Of a stretch of 64,000 nt of DNA, positions 37,990 to 50,600 are shown one piece after another. Where the stretch lies: NCBI GenBank assembly GCA_003439945.1, contig QVRM01004007.1:1359501-1423500 (forward strand), written 5' to 3'. The stretch comes from Dermanyssus gallinae (lineage: Eukaryota > Arthropoda > Arachnida > Mesostigmata > Dermanyssidae). Made by a program: the position numbers and the translations under genes. The notes beneath the pieces are model-generated. The model had not been told where the DNA came from. It saw only the letters and a program-made list of their open reading frames with translations, and made no database searches. Positions within the stretch are counted from its first letter, which is position 1. Each line of letters starts with the position of its first letter.

Positions 37990-38440
37990 CTCTGTTGGGA
38001 AATGTATTAACCTCGGGAAACCAGGCTCCTAAATATTTACTTGATGGCATGGTCCTTCCGTCAGTAGAGGACCTTGGGGTGCAAATGGGCCCAACCCTCA
38101 ATTTTAGCATTCACATATCTCCCATTGTCCACACCTCGACGCTGCTCTGTAATACGATACTTAGATGTTTTATGGCAAAATGGCCCGACTTCTACATTAC
38201 TTTACATAAAGAGTTTTTTCTTTCGCCTAAAACCGCTGTACCGTTCTGAAAACTGTCCACGTATTTAGTCAACGATATAAAAGGTTCTTTAATGCTGTAT
38301 GATTTCGGCTGGCAGTATTTTCGTCTCGAAAGTCTACGATCTGCGCAGAAAAGCAGACTTATTTTTGTGTTGTCGGTTGAGATGTAATAGGCAGTTAGTT
38401 GCTTATCATTGGCAACCGAGGCCTGTGAAATGGCCCAAGT
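37990..38440 (+). mobile_element. CR1/Jockey-like LINE RT fragment, copy 1
   Basis: The frame reads YLLDGMVLPSVEDLGVQMGP then LNFSIHISPIVHTS...NTILRCF, the RT C-terminal region (DLGV...LNFS-H...I-R-F). Further on, FRLESLRSAQKSRLIFVL fits the next conserved block (LESLE-RR---DLIF). It resembles 39000-39290 closely. Frameshifted. Confidence 0.65.
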
Positions 38441-38999
38441 GTGAGAATCATGAATATAGCGAGAAACTATTGCAGAGCAATCTACAGTTTACATGGCAAG
38501 TCCCTCGCTTGTTAAGCAAACAAACTACATACATGACGTTGTATGTATCATTAAACACTAATGCAGCTCTGATAATTAAGTCGAAAATGAGAACTGAAAT
38601 AGTCGTCGTCGTTTGACACGACTAAAGAGTTATGTGCGTAACAATTATTCTATATTATCTTCGTGCTTCTCATTTGGCGTTAATAGAAGTGCTCTTGGCG
38701 TGACTTCGCTTGAGAAAGGCAATATTGTACAACTAAATATAACTTAACGTGAGTCCAGTCAACCTGCGAAAGCCCCATACAGCAGGCTAAGGCGGTGAAA
38801 AACTGCGGAATTATTTTTGGCCTGCCATATGCCTATATATGCACCATACGGCACGTAGCATAATAACCAATTGTACTCGAGAGGCCCGCTACATTTGACA
38901 AACCTAATGATGAACTGCGGTGGAAGTCCATTTACGGAGAAAAACTGGAGTAATAGCAAATCTATTACTATAAACATGTTGCTATTAATGTACTAGCCT

Positions 39000-39290
39000 T
39001 AATGTACTAGCCTCGGGAAATCGGGCCCCTGAATATCTACTTGATGGCATCGTCATCCCGTCAGTAGATACTTTCAGGAACCTTGGGATGCAGATGAGCC
39101 CCGTCCTCAACTTTAGCATTCACAAATATTACATCGTTCACACCTCGACGCAGCTCTGTAATACGATACTTAGATGTTTCGTGTTAAATGTGCCCAATTT
39201 TTTTTATAACTTTACATATCGAGTTTTTTAGCCCTGAGCTTGTTACGGTCAGTACAGAAGAATACTGGGCGGCTACGCGAGGAAACTAGA
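39000..39290 (+). mobile_element. CR1/Jockey-like LINE RT fragment, copy 2
   Basis: It reads YLLDGIVIPSVDTFRNLGMQ then LNFSIHKYYIVHTSTQLCNT, the same region as 37998-38215. It has about nine bases (around actttcagg) that copy 1 lacks. Same strand, about 1 kb apart. Confidence 0.65.
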
Positions 39291-39569
39291 TTCAACGATC
39301 GATAAAGGAACGGATATATTTTTAATGTAGTAAAACGGAGTTTTAGTACCACTGTACTAATGAAAGATTTATTTTGAGAATGCAGTTTTGCACATTCTGA
39401 AACAAATTTGTCTAAGGAAGCGTGTTTACGTTCAACCTAGAATAACCCTAGTTTGCACCATTCAGTAAGCGATCTTAGAATTGAGATCGTATTGAAGTTC
39501 TGGGCTCTTGTCAGTTCGACATATTTGATAATCTTGTTATTTTCTGCTGGGTCGCGGCATAACCAGCTC

Positions 39570-39745
39570 AAAGTGAACCGAAAACGGCTTTGAGAGAGAA
39601 AGCGAGTCGGCTACGTGGTCAGGCGTTCCATACAAGAGTTCAAAGAGAATAAGGGTCATCCCGTCGAGACGCTTGCCGTCGTTCCTGGTTAGTTCAACGG
39701 GTTCCAACGTGCTTGGGTAGCCTGCCGTCCTCAGGGTCTTTGCTA
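39570..39745 (-). mobile_element. LINE ORF2 C-terminal remnant
   Basis: The minus-strand frame reads [20 protein letters not shown] then [10 protein letters not shown] and DHVADSLSL, the same C-terminal module as 9905-10273 ([15 protein letters not shown]). Confidence 0.6.
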
Positions 39746-39949
39746 GTGTGTCATTATTAGCGTGACGTGGTCGAGGGCGCAGGATAGAGCGTGGTGAGCT
39801 TTAATGCCCACCACCATGCATGGTATCTGAAGACTGCCGCGCAGCACCACATAAGATTACTCTCACAGAAGTATTCGTCAGTGATGTTCAGCGTTGGTGT
39901 GCAGCAAGGTTTCACTGGAGGGTGAGAAGTTGTCATACTGGAAACCAGG

Positions 39950-40640
39950 ACAAATATAGCGTTACATGTCGGCAACTGCCAGAATTCAAGCACTGCAGAA
40001 ATTGTGGCAGTGCATGAGGCGCTCGTATTCGCTCTTCAAGACGATTATCCCAAGAACACGGTTACCTTCTGCGACTCTAAAGCGGCGCTGAAAGCTATTA
40101 CAGCTACAGACCCATCAGGTCCAAGTTCAAATTTCATCCAGTGCGTTCTTCGCTGCGCCGGCCATTTCAAAGCACGACTGCGACCACAGCGCATTCCAGC
40201 TCAGGTTAACATACGAAGAAACGGCGCCACTGACGAGGTTTCCAGATACGCGCTACAGAGGAAGAAGGCAGATCGCATATGCTTGGTGCTTCCTATTCCA
40301 AATCATGTCAAAGTGTGGAAACACAGTTGTCGAAAATGAGATCAGCTGGCAAATGGGACCTCACAAAAGCGTATTAAGATGGGAATCGAGATAAGCGTTG
40401 CATGCCTTTAGCGGGGCCTCCCGTAGATGTGGAGTTACGTTTCACCGTCTAAGATGTGCCAAGAGTCTAAGCGGAAGTACGCTCAACCAAATCGGAGTAA
40501 AATCGTCACCCATGTGCGAGCAATGTAACAAATATGATGACGTTACACATATGCTTACCGAATGCAATAAAATACGAAATGGAAAGGGAACAATGGATTA
40601 AGGCCGTCACTAAATTTGGTGACGACGGAAACGTGTTATC
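39950..40640 (+). mobile_element. LINE 3' part: RNase H domain and zinc knuckle
   Basis: The frame reads EIVAVHEALVFALQ (RNase H catalytic Glu), VTFCDSKAALKAIT (catalytic Asp, typical CDSKAAL) and RIPAQVNIRRNGATDEVSR (the H-x-GI-GNE-AD region, degraded). After a frame change, LRCAKSLSGSTLNQIGVKSS then CEQCNKYDDVTHMLTEC (40516-40566) is the terminal C-x2-C-H-C knuckle. RNase H between RT and knuckle is a trait of I-type LINEs. The RT itself is absent. Confidence 0.75.
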
Positions 40641-42594
40641 AACCCGAATGGTAAAATTTGTCAATTCTAGTGGTCTAGGGATGTAACTCATTATGAGACA
40701 ACTGATGTAATGATCGGTGAAACATGTACAAGTTGGGGGCATTCCGGATGTTAAAAGTATCTGAGACGGTCTCTGATGTAAGACTCTCCAGATTAAATAT
40801 ATAATCAATAAACATCTATTAAATAAAAAGGTAAAGCAAATCTATTGGTAACGCAAATCTTTCGTTTGACTGTATTGTCTAGTATGATGATGGGCAGATT
40901 GGTTATCGTATCGGCTGTAAATAAGGAAGCACTTACAAGAGTATTTAATTTAACAATATAAATAATTACTAACAAATTATTGCTATCCTGTGTGAAGCTC
41001 AAAAATATTTTTTTTATGAACAAGGACTGAGGCTGTTAAGACGGACCTTAAATAAGGCTTGATTTTGCAACTTCATTGTGCCAATATGATATAAAGTGAA
41101 GTTACTTCTGACAGATTTGCTGTAAAAACTGGTTTCATGCATTGCTTTCGACTAAAATCGACTGGCCCTCGTCAGTCCGCAAGGGATCGAGCGACATTTT
41201 GATGATCATACTTGTGGGCGCAAAATAATTGCCTGATAATATGAAGGCAAGGGTTAAGCTTTATTAGGATGGACTATTTTTAAGCGTATGCTTTTGAGGA
41301 TTTTCTGTGTTTGATGATAGGAAGAAGTTTTCGGCATTTATCGCATTACCCCTTATCTTGACATCCAATTCCTCCCGACATCACACTCCCCTTTTAACAC
41401 TGTAGTCGGGAGTTCGTCAACTCCACTTCACCGTCTCTTTGACGTGCCATTAGGAACGCGGAGGTTCACGAACGCTTTCGAATATAAAAGCGGTAGCTTC
41501 AGTCTCTGCCTCCGCTAGCATAATCGTTGACAGTTGCAAACATGTTTGGTAATTAATTTCCGCGGTCGAGTAAAGCAATTAAATAAGCAGTAAAATAATT
41601 TAACTGGTATGCGTCCATTTAGGAATGCCAATTAATTCGTCGGGGGTAAAGAAGCAATTGTGCTGTGGACCCTAACAAGTGTCTGAGAAACGGGTAGCAT
41701 CGCTGCACGCCACGAGCGTGCCGAAAAACTGATTGCCACTTCAGCGCCAAACAGAGAGAAAGTGAGGTGTCTGTTAAAGTACTAACCTCGACAGAGTGTA
41801 AGAAAGGTAGCAACGCCTCTTTTAAGTTCATACGGAAGCATCCGACGAACGGAGTTGTAACGTGATCTGGATAAGAAACCTTACAAGTTTCAACGGGTTC
41901 ATGAACTTACCGAAAATAAGAAAAAGCGTGTCGCCTTAGTGCGCAAATGTACGAAAATCTGTCTGCGTTTTAAATACAATTTACATTGTTGTACTCATGT
42001 TACGTGTTGTATGTTTGCATTTTTGCATTTGTATGACTACGTTTGTAGATACTTTGTATTGTTATCTTATGGGTGTTTGGAAATATTTCCGTATTGTGAG
42101 TTGGGAAAAGATTGTCGTTTTCGTTTGTAGTGTCCCATCTATAGAATTAGCTGTGTGACCCGTGGGATCGATGTTGTTGTAACTGGAGCAGCGCCACAAT
42201 AGTCTTTGGGCAGTAGAACGCCGGTGGCGTAGAGCCACGAGCCGTTCCTAGTAGTACTGTTTGTTCCACATTCTCTTATTGTTTTCCCAGACAACGACAA
42301 CAACAACAGCAGCAGCAGCAACAACAAAAAAACATAATTAATCACAATAGCAATGGTTGTCGTTGTTGTTTGCGTAGTTTCTCGCCGCTGCCGCCGTTAC
42401 GAGCAGTGGATGCGGATTCTGTTCTAGCCAGTAAGAGTACTAGTTCTAGTAGGCATGCGAACTGTAGCAGTACTAGTTGGACGACTCGTGCCTACTAAGA
42501 AGAAAGGCCTCCAATCGTTGGGCCATGTCTGTCTACTAGAGCCAGTTAGTCATTCAAATTCCACTTGTCCGAATCTTCTCTCTCTTTGTCCTTA

Positions 42595-42653
<59 letters not shown>

Positions 42654-43597
42654 GTTTGCTCGACGACAGAGTAAGTAGGCCAGAGCCAAGCATTGAGTAG
42701 AGTTGCCAACGTGAAAATGACGAGACATGCATGGCAGCCCTGCACTCTAGAGTGAATGAGATTTTTCGCCCTGGCCAGTGGCCATTGCTACTGCTGCTGC
42801 CGCGATCACCACGCAGTGCCAAGAGGTCGATAGAATAAGCAGAAAGGTTCGTCGATTTGTAGTGACAACGCTCGAAAATCAAACTCTGTCCTTACTATGG
42901 TGTGTTATTGTTATTATTATTATTATTCATATTGCTATGGCTAGTTTGTGTGTGTTACTTTTTTAAAATGAAATATATGTTACCACAATTTCCCAAGGAA
43001 ACTGTTTGCGCTCTGCTTCGTGTTGACTGTTACTGTTGCTGCTGCTGCTGCAGCATCAACGACTGTTGTGTCCATTGTCGTCGTCGTCGTCGTCGCTATT
43101 GCGGGTGGAGCCATTCTTTCCGAGGCTGACAAGATGACAAAGAAGAGGCGATGGTGTCGGAGAGGGCAGTGAGAAGGGGATTGGGAGTGAGGGGTGAGCG
43201 GGGGCAAGGGGAGGGCGGGGGGTATGAAGGGGAGTAATGCGGGGATGAGGAGGGGGCACGATGAACGATAGCACTCAGTCAGATAGTGTTGTTTGTCCGT
43301 TGGCCCTTGACCAAAGAGGCTGGCGGCTGACACTCTGACTGAGGCTTACTTTCTCCATCGTCGTCTTCTCGTGTTCGCTGGTCGGTTGTGTGTTGCTTCC
43401 TTCCTTCCTCCCTCTCTCCCATCATTTGCCCTCGCTTGCCGGGAGGTACCGAGAGGCGTTGCTTTGTTTGCTGTTCGAGTAGTCATTTCACCTTCTACAT
43501 ATGTATGTGTTCATACGCATATATACACATAATTATATATCATCATTTTTTTTAAATGAAGATGCATGGTAATTGTTTAATAAATGTCATACTTAAT

Positions 43598-43633
<36 letters not shown>

Positions 43634-43655
43634 TTATGCATTTTACGGGCTGGCG

Positions 43656-43695
<40 letters not shown>

Positions 43696-43739
43696 GTTTG
43701 TGAGTGAATGTTTTCGTGTGTGTATGTATCTATACGTAT
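40641..43739. other. Gap before PRDX6
   Basis: No supported coding exon. From about 42290 to 43480 the DNA is GC-richer and full of CAA/CAG/GTT/CGT triplets, with a (TA)n tract at 42594-42654; it may be regulatory. (AT)n tracts at 43603-43630 and 43656-43684 precede the PRDX6 5' region. Confidence 0.4.
42594..42654. repeat. (TA)n microsatellite
   Basis: About 60 bp, with gta interruptions at the ends. Confidence 0.85.
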
Positions 43740-44488
43740 GGCGCTGAGCCACACGCCGTCTGGCTTCGTTCGGCGCGTTTGCAGTCGACGTTCACTAGTC
43801 GTCCTTCAGTGCGTCCATCCGTCCGTTCGGATTCCTCCATATTCAATCGCTTCGTTTGGTTGAGCTCAGTCTGTCTGTCTGCCAGTGAGTCGAGTATCTA
43901 CGTTATCGCCTACGTCGGCATAATTGCTGCTCAGTTGTTAGTCAATCAGCTATTTGCTCTCCCGCTTACTCGCCGTAGGCGTAGTTGAAAACGTTCACAC
44001 TCGAAAACAACAACAGCAACAATAATAACAGCATCAATAACAAGAACAGCAACGACAAAAAACAACGACAACAATTATAACAACAGCGACTACAACAACA
44101 ATAATAGCAACAATAACAGCAACAACAACAACAACGACGACTACAACAACAGCAACAACAACAATAACAACAGCAACAACAACAACAACAACAACAACGA
44201 CGACTACAACAACAATAACAGCAACAACAACAACAACGACGACTACAATAACGACAAAAACAACATTAGGCCCTTTCTACCGGTCTCACCTCTTTCTCTC
44301 CGCGCTCTTTCTCCCCCTCTCAACAGTTAACGGGTGCCTCGTGCGAGTTGTGCTGCCGCTGCTGCCGCTGCTGCAACTACTACAGGGACTACGGGGACTG
44401 GTCGTAGTTTGACTGAGCCGTTGCAGTCACGATCATTACTGGACGATCGCTTGATTGTGCACCACGACCAGCAGCTGCCGATAGCAAT
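43740..44488 (+). promoter_or_regulatory. Probable 5' UTR/promoter of the PRDX6 gene, with a long CAA-rich tract
   Basis: The DNA from about 43740 is GC-richer, with repeated cgtccgt and gtctgtct phrases. About 270 bp of CAA/AAT/ACG triplets (about 44003-44270) follow, then a pyrimidine-rich run at about 44278-44325, and the PRDX6 start codon at 44489. No TATA box at a sensible distance was seen. Assignment as 5' UTR rests on position and composition. Confidence 0.4.
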
Positions 44489-44580
44489 ATGGCTCCACTA
44501 AATCTCGGCGACGACTTTCCCAACTTCAAGTGTGTCACTACGGACGGCACTTTCATGTTTCATGACTGGCTGGATAACAG
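44489..44580 (+). CDS. PRDX6: PRDX6 coding exon 1
   Basis: 92 bp encoding [16 protein letters not shown] through FHDWLDN plus two bases of Ser31. The donor gtaaga is at 44581. Confidence 0.93.
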
Positions 44581-44592
44581 GTAAGAACCTTG

Positions 44593-44633
<41 letters not shown>

Positions 44634-47600
44634 TTGAGAGAAGACGAATTCTCGTAAATATGAACCATTACTGGTGAAAAGTTACTAAAACTTTAACCGA
44701 GCTCTTGGCCTCATTCATTATTAAGTGCTAAGAGTTCCTACCATGCGTCGTTGGTAGGTTGTCTTTTGCCGTACTCTAGAGCGCAGTGTATATATATATA
44801 TATATAACTTGTATATGTAAAAATATACACATGTATGTATACACATACATGTTTCTGTATGAACGCATATTCACGTGTACGTTATTACTACAGAACGCAT
44901 GTATACAACGCACTTCGTATATGTATATATACGACCACACTGGACGTATGTTAAAGCATTTTGCAGACATCTTCACTGTATATCGATAGAAAGTTTTTTT
45001 CGTAAAACCACACTCTTGTCACGGTTGACAGTAGATAGCTTCCTCGCAACTGTCTCAAGTTAACGCGTCGCGATGGGTCTCGTTTTTCACATCGTCCCAA
45101 AAGCGATATAATATCAATTATATTTATTTCACTCAGACTGAGTATAATATACAGTTCAAGATGTTTCTTCATAATACTCTATCTTCTTCACGCTTTCGGC
45201 GAGAGAAGTAGTGTTGTTTGTAACGATTTGTTGTCCAGCGCTGTGCATTCCACTGCATGGTACTTGGCACAACTCTGTAGGCAGAACCGACAGGTGCACA
45301 ACTCGTACTCTTCGTGAAAGGCTGCGTTTGAACATACCAGGTAGTGATAATCATGCACTATACGTGGCGACCGTCACATGCAGGACCAGACCAAAGGTGC
45401 ACGGCATTGAAAACGTTCAAACCACCGACCTCCCGTCTGGCCTGTTCGACTTTAGCTTCCCATTCACAAATAAAACATTCGTATGGTACTGTACGCGGCA
45501 TCTTCAGCCTTAGTCGGATTGTTTCAGTAGCCGGTGGACAGCCTGACATGAGATATACAAAGTGACTCCTTGCTCGAATAGGCAAGCAAAGCACTCGATT
45601 CATATATAATGAGAAAAACCTCTCAAGCTGGTTAAAATTCGCCAGTGTGAGGTGGTTCCACACCCTGTAAAGTCCCTACATCAGCCCTGGAACAATCTTA
45701 AGCATGAAGAGTCGCGATATAACTGATAGAACAGGTGCTACTGGACGACTGAATGGCCAGGGTGGAAGGCGCCGGTACCGAGGCTGTGAAAGGTTTTAAT
45801 TCAAATTAAATTCAATGTCCCTTTATTAAATCAGAAACCAACGACTGACCAGGGATAGAGGCTATTAAGATTGTTTATTGATGCAATAGATTTTGTGCGG
45901 ACTGAACATCCAAACTTGAGGTCATTTTTTTACAATTGTCAAAGAAACGATCAGCAGGCCAGCGGACTAGAGCAACATGGCGAAAGTCTTGTTCATCGCT
46001 ATGTGTCGCGACCTGCGGCTCACTGAACTATGCGAACACGTCGAGCCATGGCAGCCAAGGACACTTGCACGTGTCCTACCGACAGCCTCAAATGTAGGTC
46101 ACTACAGTCGGGCCACCGAGTCCAACGCGGTTCAACGCTAATGTGTGTGCAATTTTTGTCAAGTTGGGTGGCAAGTGCATCCATCGGGAGGGTCTGTGGC
46201 CACGTTCCCGTCCTTTGTCAGAGACTGCCGCTTTTAGATCGGCCTGCTCCGGGGGAAAGGGGGTTGTCACCTCCGTGGGAAGCGTTTGGAATCGTCTCTG
46301 TTGCCTGGAACTTCTTCTGTTGCCGTGGACTTCTCGGGTTTTCAGACGTTGCCCCGGTGGTGTCGGGCGTGTGCAGACGTTGTAATGTCACGGAGGGTCT
46401 TGTTGAACTTTCCTCATGCCTTGGAGTTCACAAGTAATTACACCATCCCCGCAAAACCATTGCGCTTTTTATTTTTGTCAATTTTTTTTTATTTTTCGCT
46501 ACAAGTAGAGCTCTTGCGGCAAATATATTAACTATAGAAACATGACGAATTATATCGGAATTGGGCCCTCCTGTGCTGTATCAAGCGTACATTACGCATG
46601 TAATTGACTAGATATAATATAACATATTAAGAGGTCATCTGTATTTTATAAAAAGCTGTGTGGTACAATAATCACATCATACAGCACTGCTAGAATCGTA
46701 CGGATGCATCAGTTGCATTCAAATAAATTAGTGAAATCCGGCTGAGGATAAGATTACTAAGATTAGGCAGCATCAGTAGCAATCTCTTCTAGAAATTCGG
46801 TCTAAGGTGCCTTGGAAACGCGTTTTGTACTTAGAAAAATAGTTTTATATATTTAGCTAGTTGAGGCTCTCAAACCGGGAGGATGTGAGTTTGGGACAAA
46901 TGCTTTGTGCTAGCAAATATAGAGTCTAGGCGTCGTTAGGATACAACAACAGAAAATGGCACATGAACAGTTCACAGTAAAGCGTCTACTATACAGGTAA
47001 TTTCATATACTTGATGCTGGGGGGCATTTCTTTGTCGATGGCGACAATGGTGGGTAGAAGGGGAATATATATCCTTCCAAACGCAGTTTCTCCATTTGTT
47101 CTTTAACTCGGAATTGCTTACCTACTAACAAGCAATAAACGTATCACATGGGTGCGGTGATCTACGACTACATTTACCTCAGACCTTACTGGTGGAAATC
47201 CTAAATGAGTCATACTCATGGTGCCCCGACAACGGCTAATATTCACGTAGCGTAAAAGTTGGAATAAAGGTTTTCCTGATGTTGCTACTGTTAAGGATAA
47301 TGAGATGGACGGTTTTGCTTGGGCAATGTGTAATGTTCACATTGATGTTGTTGTGCGTGTTGTTGGAGCTGAGCTGCTTCCGTCCTTGCAGTTGCATTTA
47401 TATAGTGACTGTCATTTCTACTACTTTACATGACACAGACGTTTCTTTATTACTACGTAAAAGGGGTGTGTGCGCAATGGTTGAAAGCGTGTCACAAAAA
47501 TTTCATAATGTGACATAATTGATTCATAAAGCGTAAAGACAGTAATGAAGGTCTATGCCGCGGTGGCTTTGGTTTGTGCCTACCAAAGGAAAAGTTTATG

Positions 47601-50600
47601 CTGTTGTAAGTCCTCAATCAACTTTTTGTATTCCTCCAAAGAAATTAAAAACGTGTATCTTGACCGGGTCATTTCAATCCGTAAATGTACAACGTAGATA
47701 GACGAGACGTACACGCACAGACGATTATGCTTTAGAAGGGCGTAGTGTCACGTGCCGTCTATAGACTGAATGCTAAAATCGAGCTGAGATGAGGAAGACC
47801 GATCGGCGACATGACACAGTCACCGTCAGAGTAAGGCGAAGACGAAGGAACAAAAAACTATTAAATAGTGAATAAGAATACCACTAAAATCGGTGACCGG
47901 TACATGTCTGTAAAGTGAGAATACTGTGTGACCAGGGAAAGCGTACTCGTCGGTTGGGAACGTGCCAAGTATTATGCAGACAGAATAGATTGTTCTAGGC
48001 GTTCTCTGTGCTGCAGTACAGCTTCACCACCTTCGTTCAGTGAAAAGGAAATGCTGGTGTAGCAACAGCAAGGAGTGCCATGCCGGAAACAATTATGCTT
48101 ACTACTGACGGCTTCTTGATATCGTTGCCTTGATTTCTGGCGGTGTGGATGGCACGGTCCGCGTAAGGAAAGGCGTTTGCTGATCGTGTATGTCTGTTTG
48201 TTTGTCCGCGGCTTTATGTCAGCCAACGGCAACTGGCCCACCAAACGGCGATTTCGAAGCCATCAGAAAATTATTCGCGCGCCACGAGGAGCCCAAGGAC
48301 GCTCCAATGCATTCGAGCCTGCTGGCCGCTCCATGCAGTTCTTTTCGTGCATATTGTAGACAATTATGTATATGCAACGGCTGCCTTTTTTCATATTGTA
48401 TTTTGAAACTTGCGAGAAAGCTGTTTTGTTTTATACGTTTATTAGGAAATGTATATATAATTATACGGCACATCCACGATCAGCAGTCACATCCCTTCAC
48501 TGTGCCTTCATCTTGACCGTATTTGAATTATCACGACACTTGTGTATGGCTCGCTTTTTTACTAATTGGCTTTTAGTGGGGCTAGCTGTACCTCATTGAC
48601 AGGATTGGCTAGACAGCTGTCTTGGTGGACCTTATTTCTTCCGGGGTTCCACTCTGAGACCACACATCCCGGTTTTATGATTTCGCGGTTCTGCAATGAC
48701 GCCCTCGCCATCGCAAGATCGCTTGCATTGCCGGCTTCTGCCTTAGAGTTCTAAAGGGTTTTCTGGAGCTGTGCAGCTGGTATTCAATAATGTTATCGAT
48801 GAGTTAGGCTCATCAGGAAAACATTGCTTCGTGTGAAATTGCATCGCGATGATATGCGAGGATGCCATCTGTTATCATGTTTTCCTGACGGCGGTCGTGC
48901 AACAGTTGCCCTAAGTTGTGGCCGACGACTCAACTGTCGTGTTGACTCTGCGGGTGGTGACGGAAAGGGAGAGGGACTGATCGAGCATCCGCAATACAGA
49001 GGCCTCCACTGCACAAATGACCTTGATCAATACGCGCACGTTTGTTACAGCGGAAGATATACCATCGACCTTCTTCGTTTTACAATTTTCAATATCCGAG
49101 GGACATTGAGGGATACGAGGTCATTGAACTTTCTGCGCAAAAACACTCACAAGTGATGGCGTATTTGCACGTGTCCGGACACAGGCGCAAAAGGAATCGG
49201 CAGTTGAGTATCCACTCACTCTAGATTAGCACTTTATGAATTCTCTTTTCGGGGAGTCGGAGGTCGCGAAAAATCTGTGTGATCTTGCAAAAGAGAAGAG
49301 CAGTGGTCCTGACAGGATCTACTACGATCATTGTGTAGAATCTTCGTAAGTCTTTGTAGGTAAGTTGGCTATGTTGTTCAGTCGGACAGTCGACGAGGGG
49401 CAAATTCACCAGGTCTGGTCACCAAATCATCGCATATTATTTCTGTAATTCAAGAAAAAATCGAGTCTCTATCGGGGCATTACATTAGAACGCACACTTA
49501 AGAAGATCTTCTCAATGTGGATCATTGCAAAAGTGCTTCCAACTGTCAAGATGGTCCTACCAGTGAAATTTGGGTTCAGGAAGGGCCGAGCTACACAGAA
49601 TTCTTTCCACGTTCTACAATTAGAAATTAGCGGGCGTTAGCTAGACCCCGGGGATCTTCTGTACGCAGTCTTCATTGACTGCGCCAAGGCCTTCGACAGA
49701 GATCCCCGCCACCTCTTAGTCGGTTCATTTCGGCACGCTGAAGTGGATGGGCATCTTCTGCGAAGTGCTGTCCAGCTTCTTTAGGAAGGACTACCTAGAA
49801 GTGGAAATGTGATGTGGTAACAATTTATGGCTGAATCAAAATGTGGGGACCCCGCAGCGAAACGCACTCAGCTTTCTGTAATTTGCTCGCTGAAATTGTC
49901 TGCGGAGGTTAAAAGTTGGAGTTTGTAAACTCCTTTCCATACTTGGGCCCAAGGATTCTTTTACATAATCTGTCAATGGGAGGTGCCAAGCGACAATATC
50001 CTTCATGTATTTGGTGGTGAAGGACTTTCAGAGCGCATTGCTGTGCGACTCTTCAGCGGTCCCTGCACTGCCTCGGTAGTGGTGGTGCGGGTGCTAACTT
50101 CGCATAGGGCTTAATTAATGTGTATATAACTTGCAAAATGGAGGCAATGTTCAGTAGAGACGGGCAGGCTAGTCGAACATTTTGGGAGGATTTTGGCCGG
50201 GTCGGATACAACCCCGAAAACGGTGGTAGAATATGAAGGCCCCTGGGATCAAATGACAGAGGAAGCTAGAATTTGGATAGTGAGGGCAATCACTCTTAGG
50301 GAAGTAATGGAAACAATCGACAGAGCACCACGGGGGAAAACGCACGGAAATGATTTGATAAGGAATGAACACATGAAAGATACCTTAGTTCTCGCGCCAT
50401 GCTGGCAAGCTCTATTCAATGAATGCTTAAACACTGGGGAAATTCCACAGGCCTGGAGGGAAGCGACATTAATTTTCATTCCCAAAGGAAAGGGTATAGA
50501 AACGGAACCAGAGGCTTGGAGGGGAATAGCAATAAAGAGCTGCCCATACCAGATATTTTCAGGAATAATAGCTAGGAGATTGGAGTCTTTCTTAGAGGAA

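Noticed and set aside
43980..44275. CRISPR-like or satellite array in the CAA-rich tract
   Set aside because: Simple triplet repeat without fixed spacers or repeat units; likely 5' UTR low complexity.
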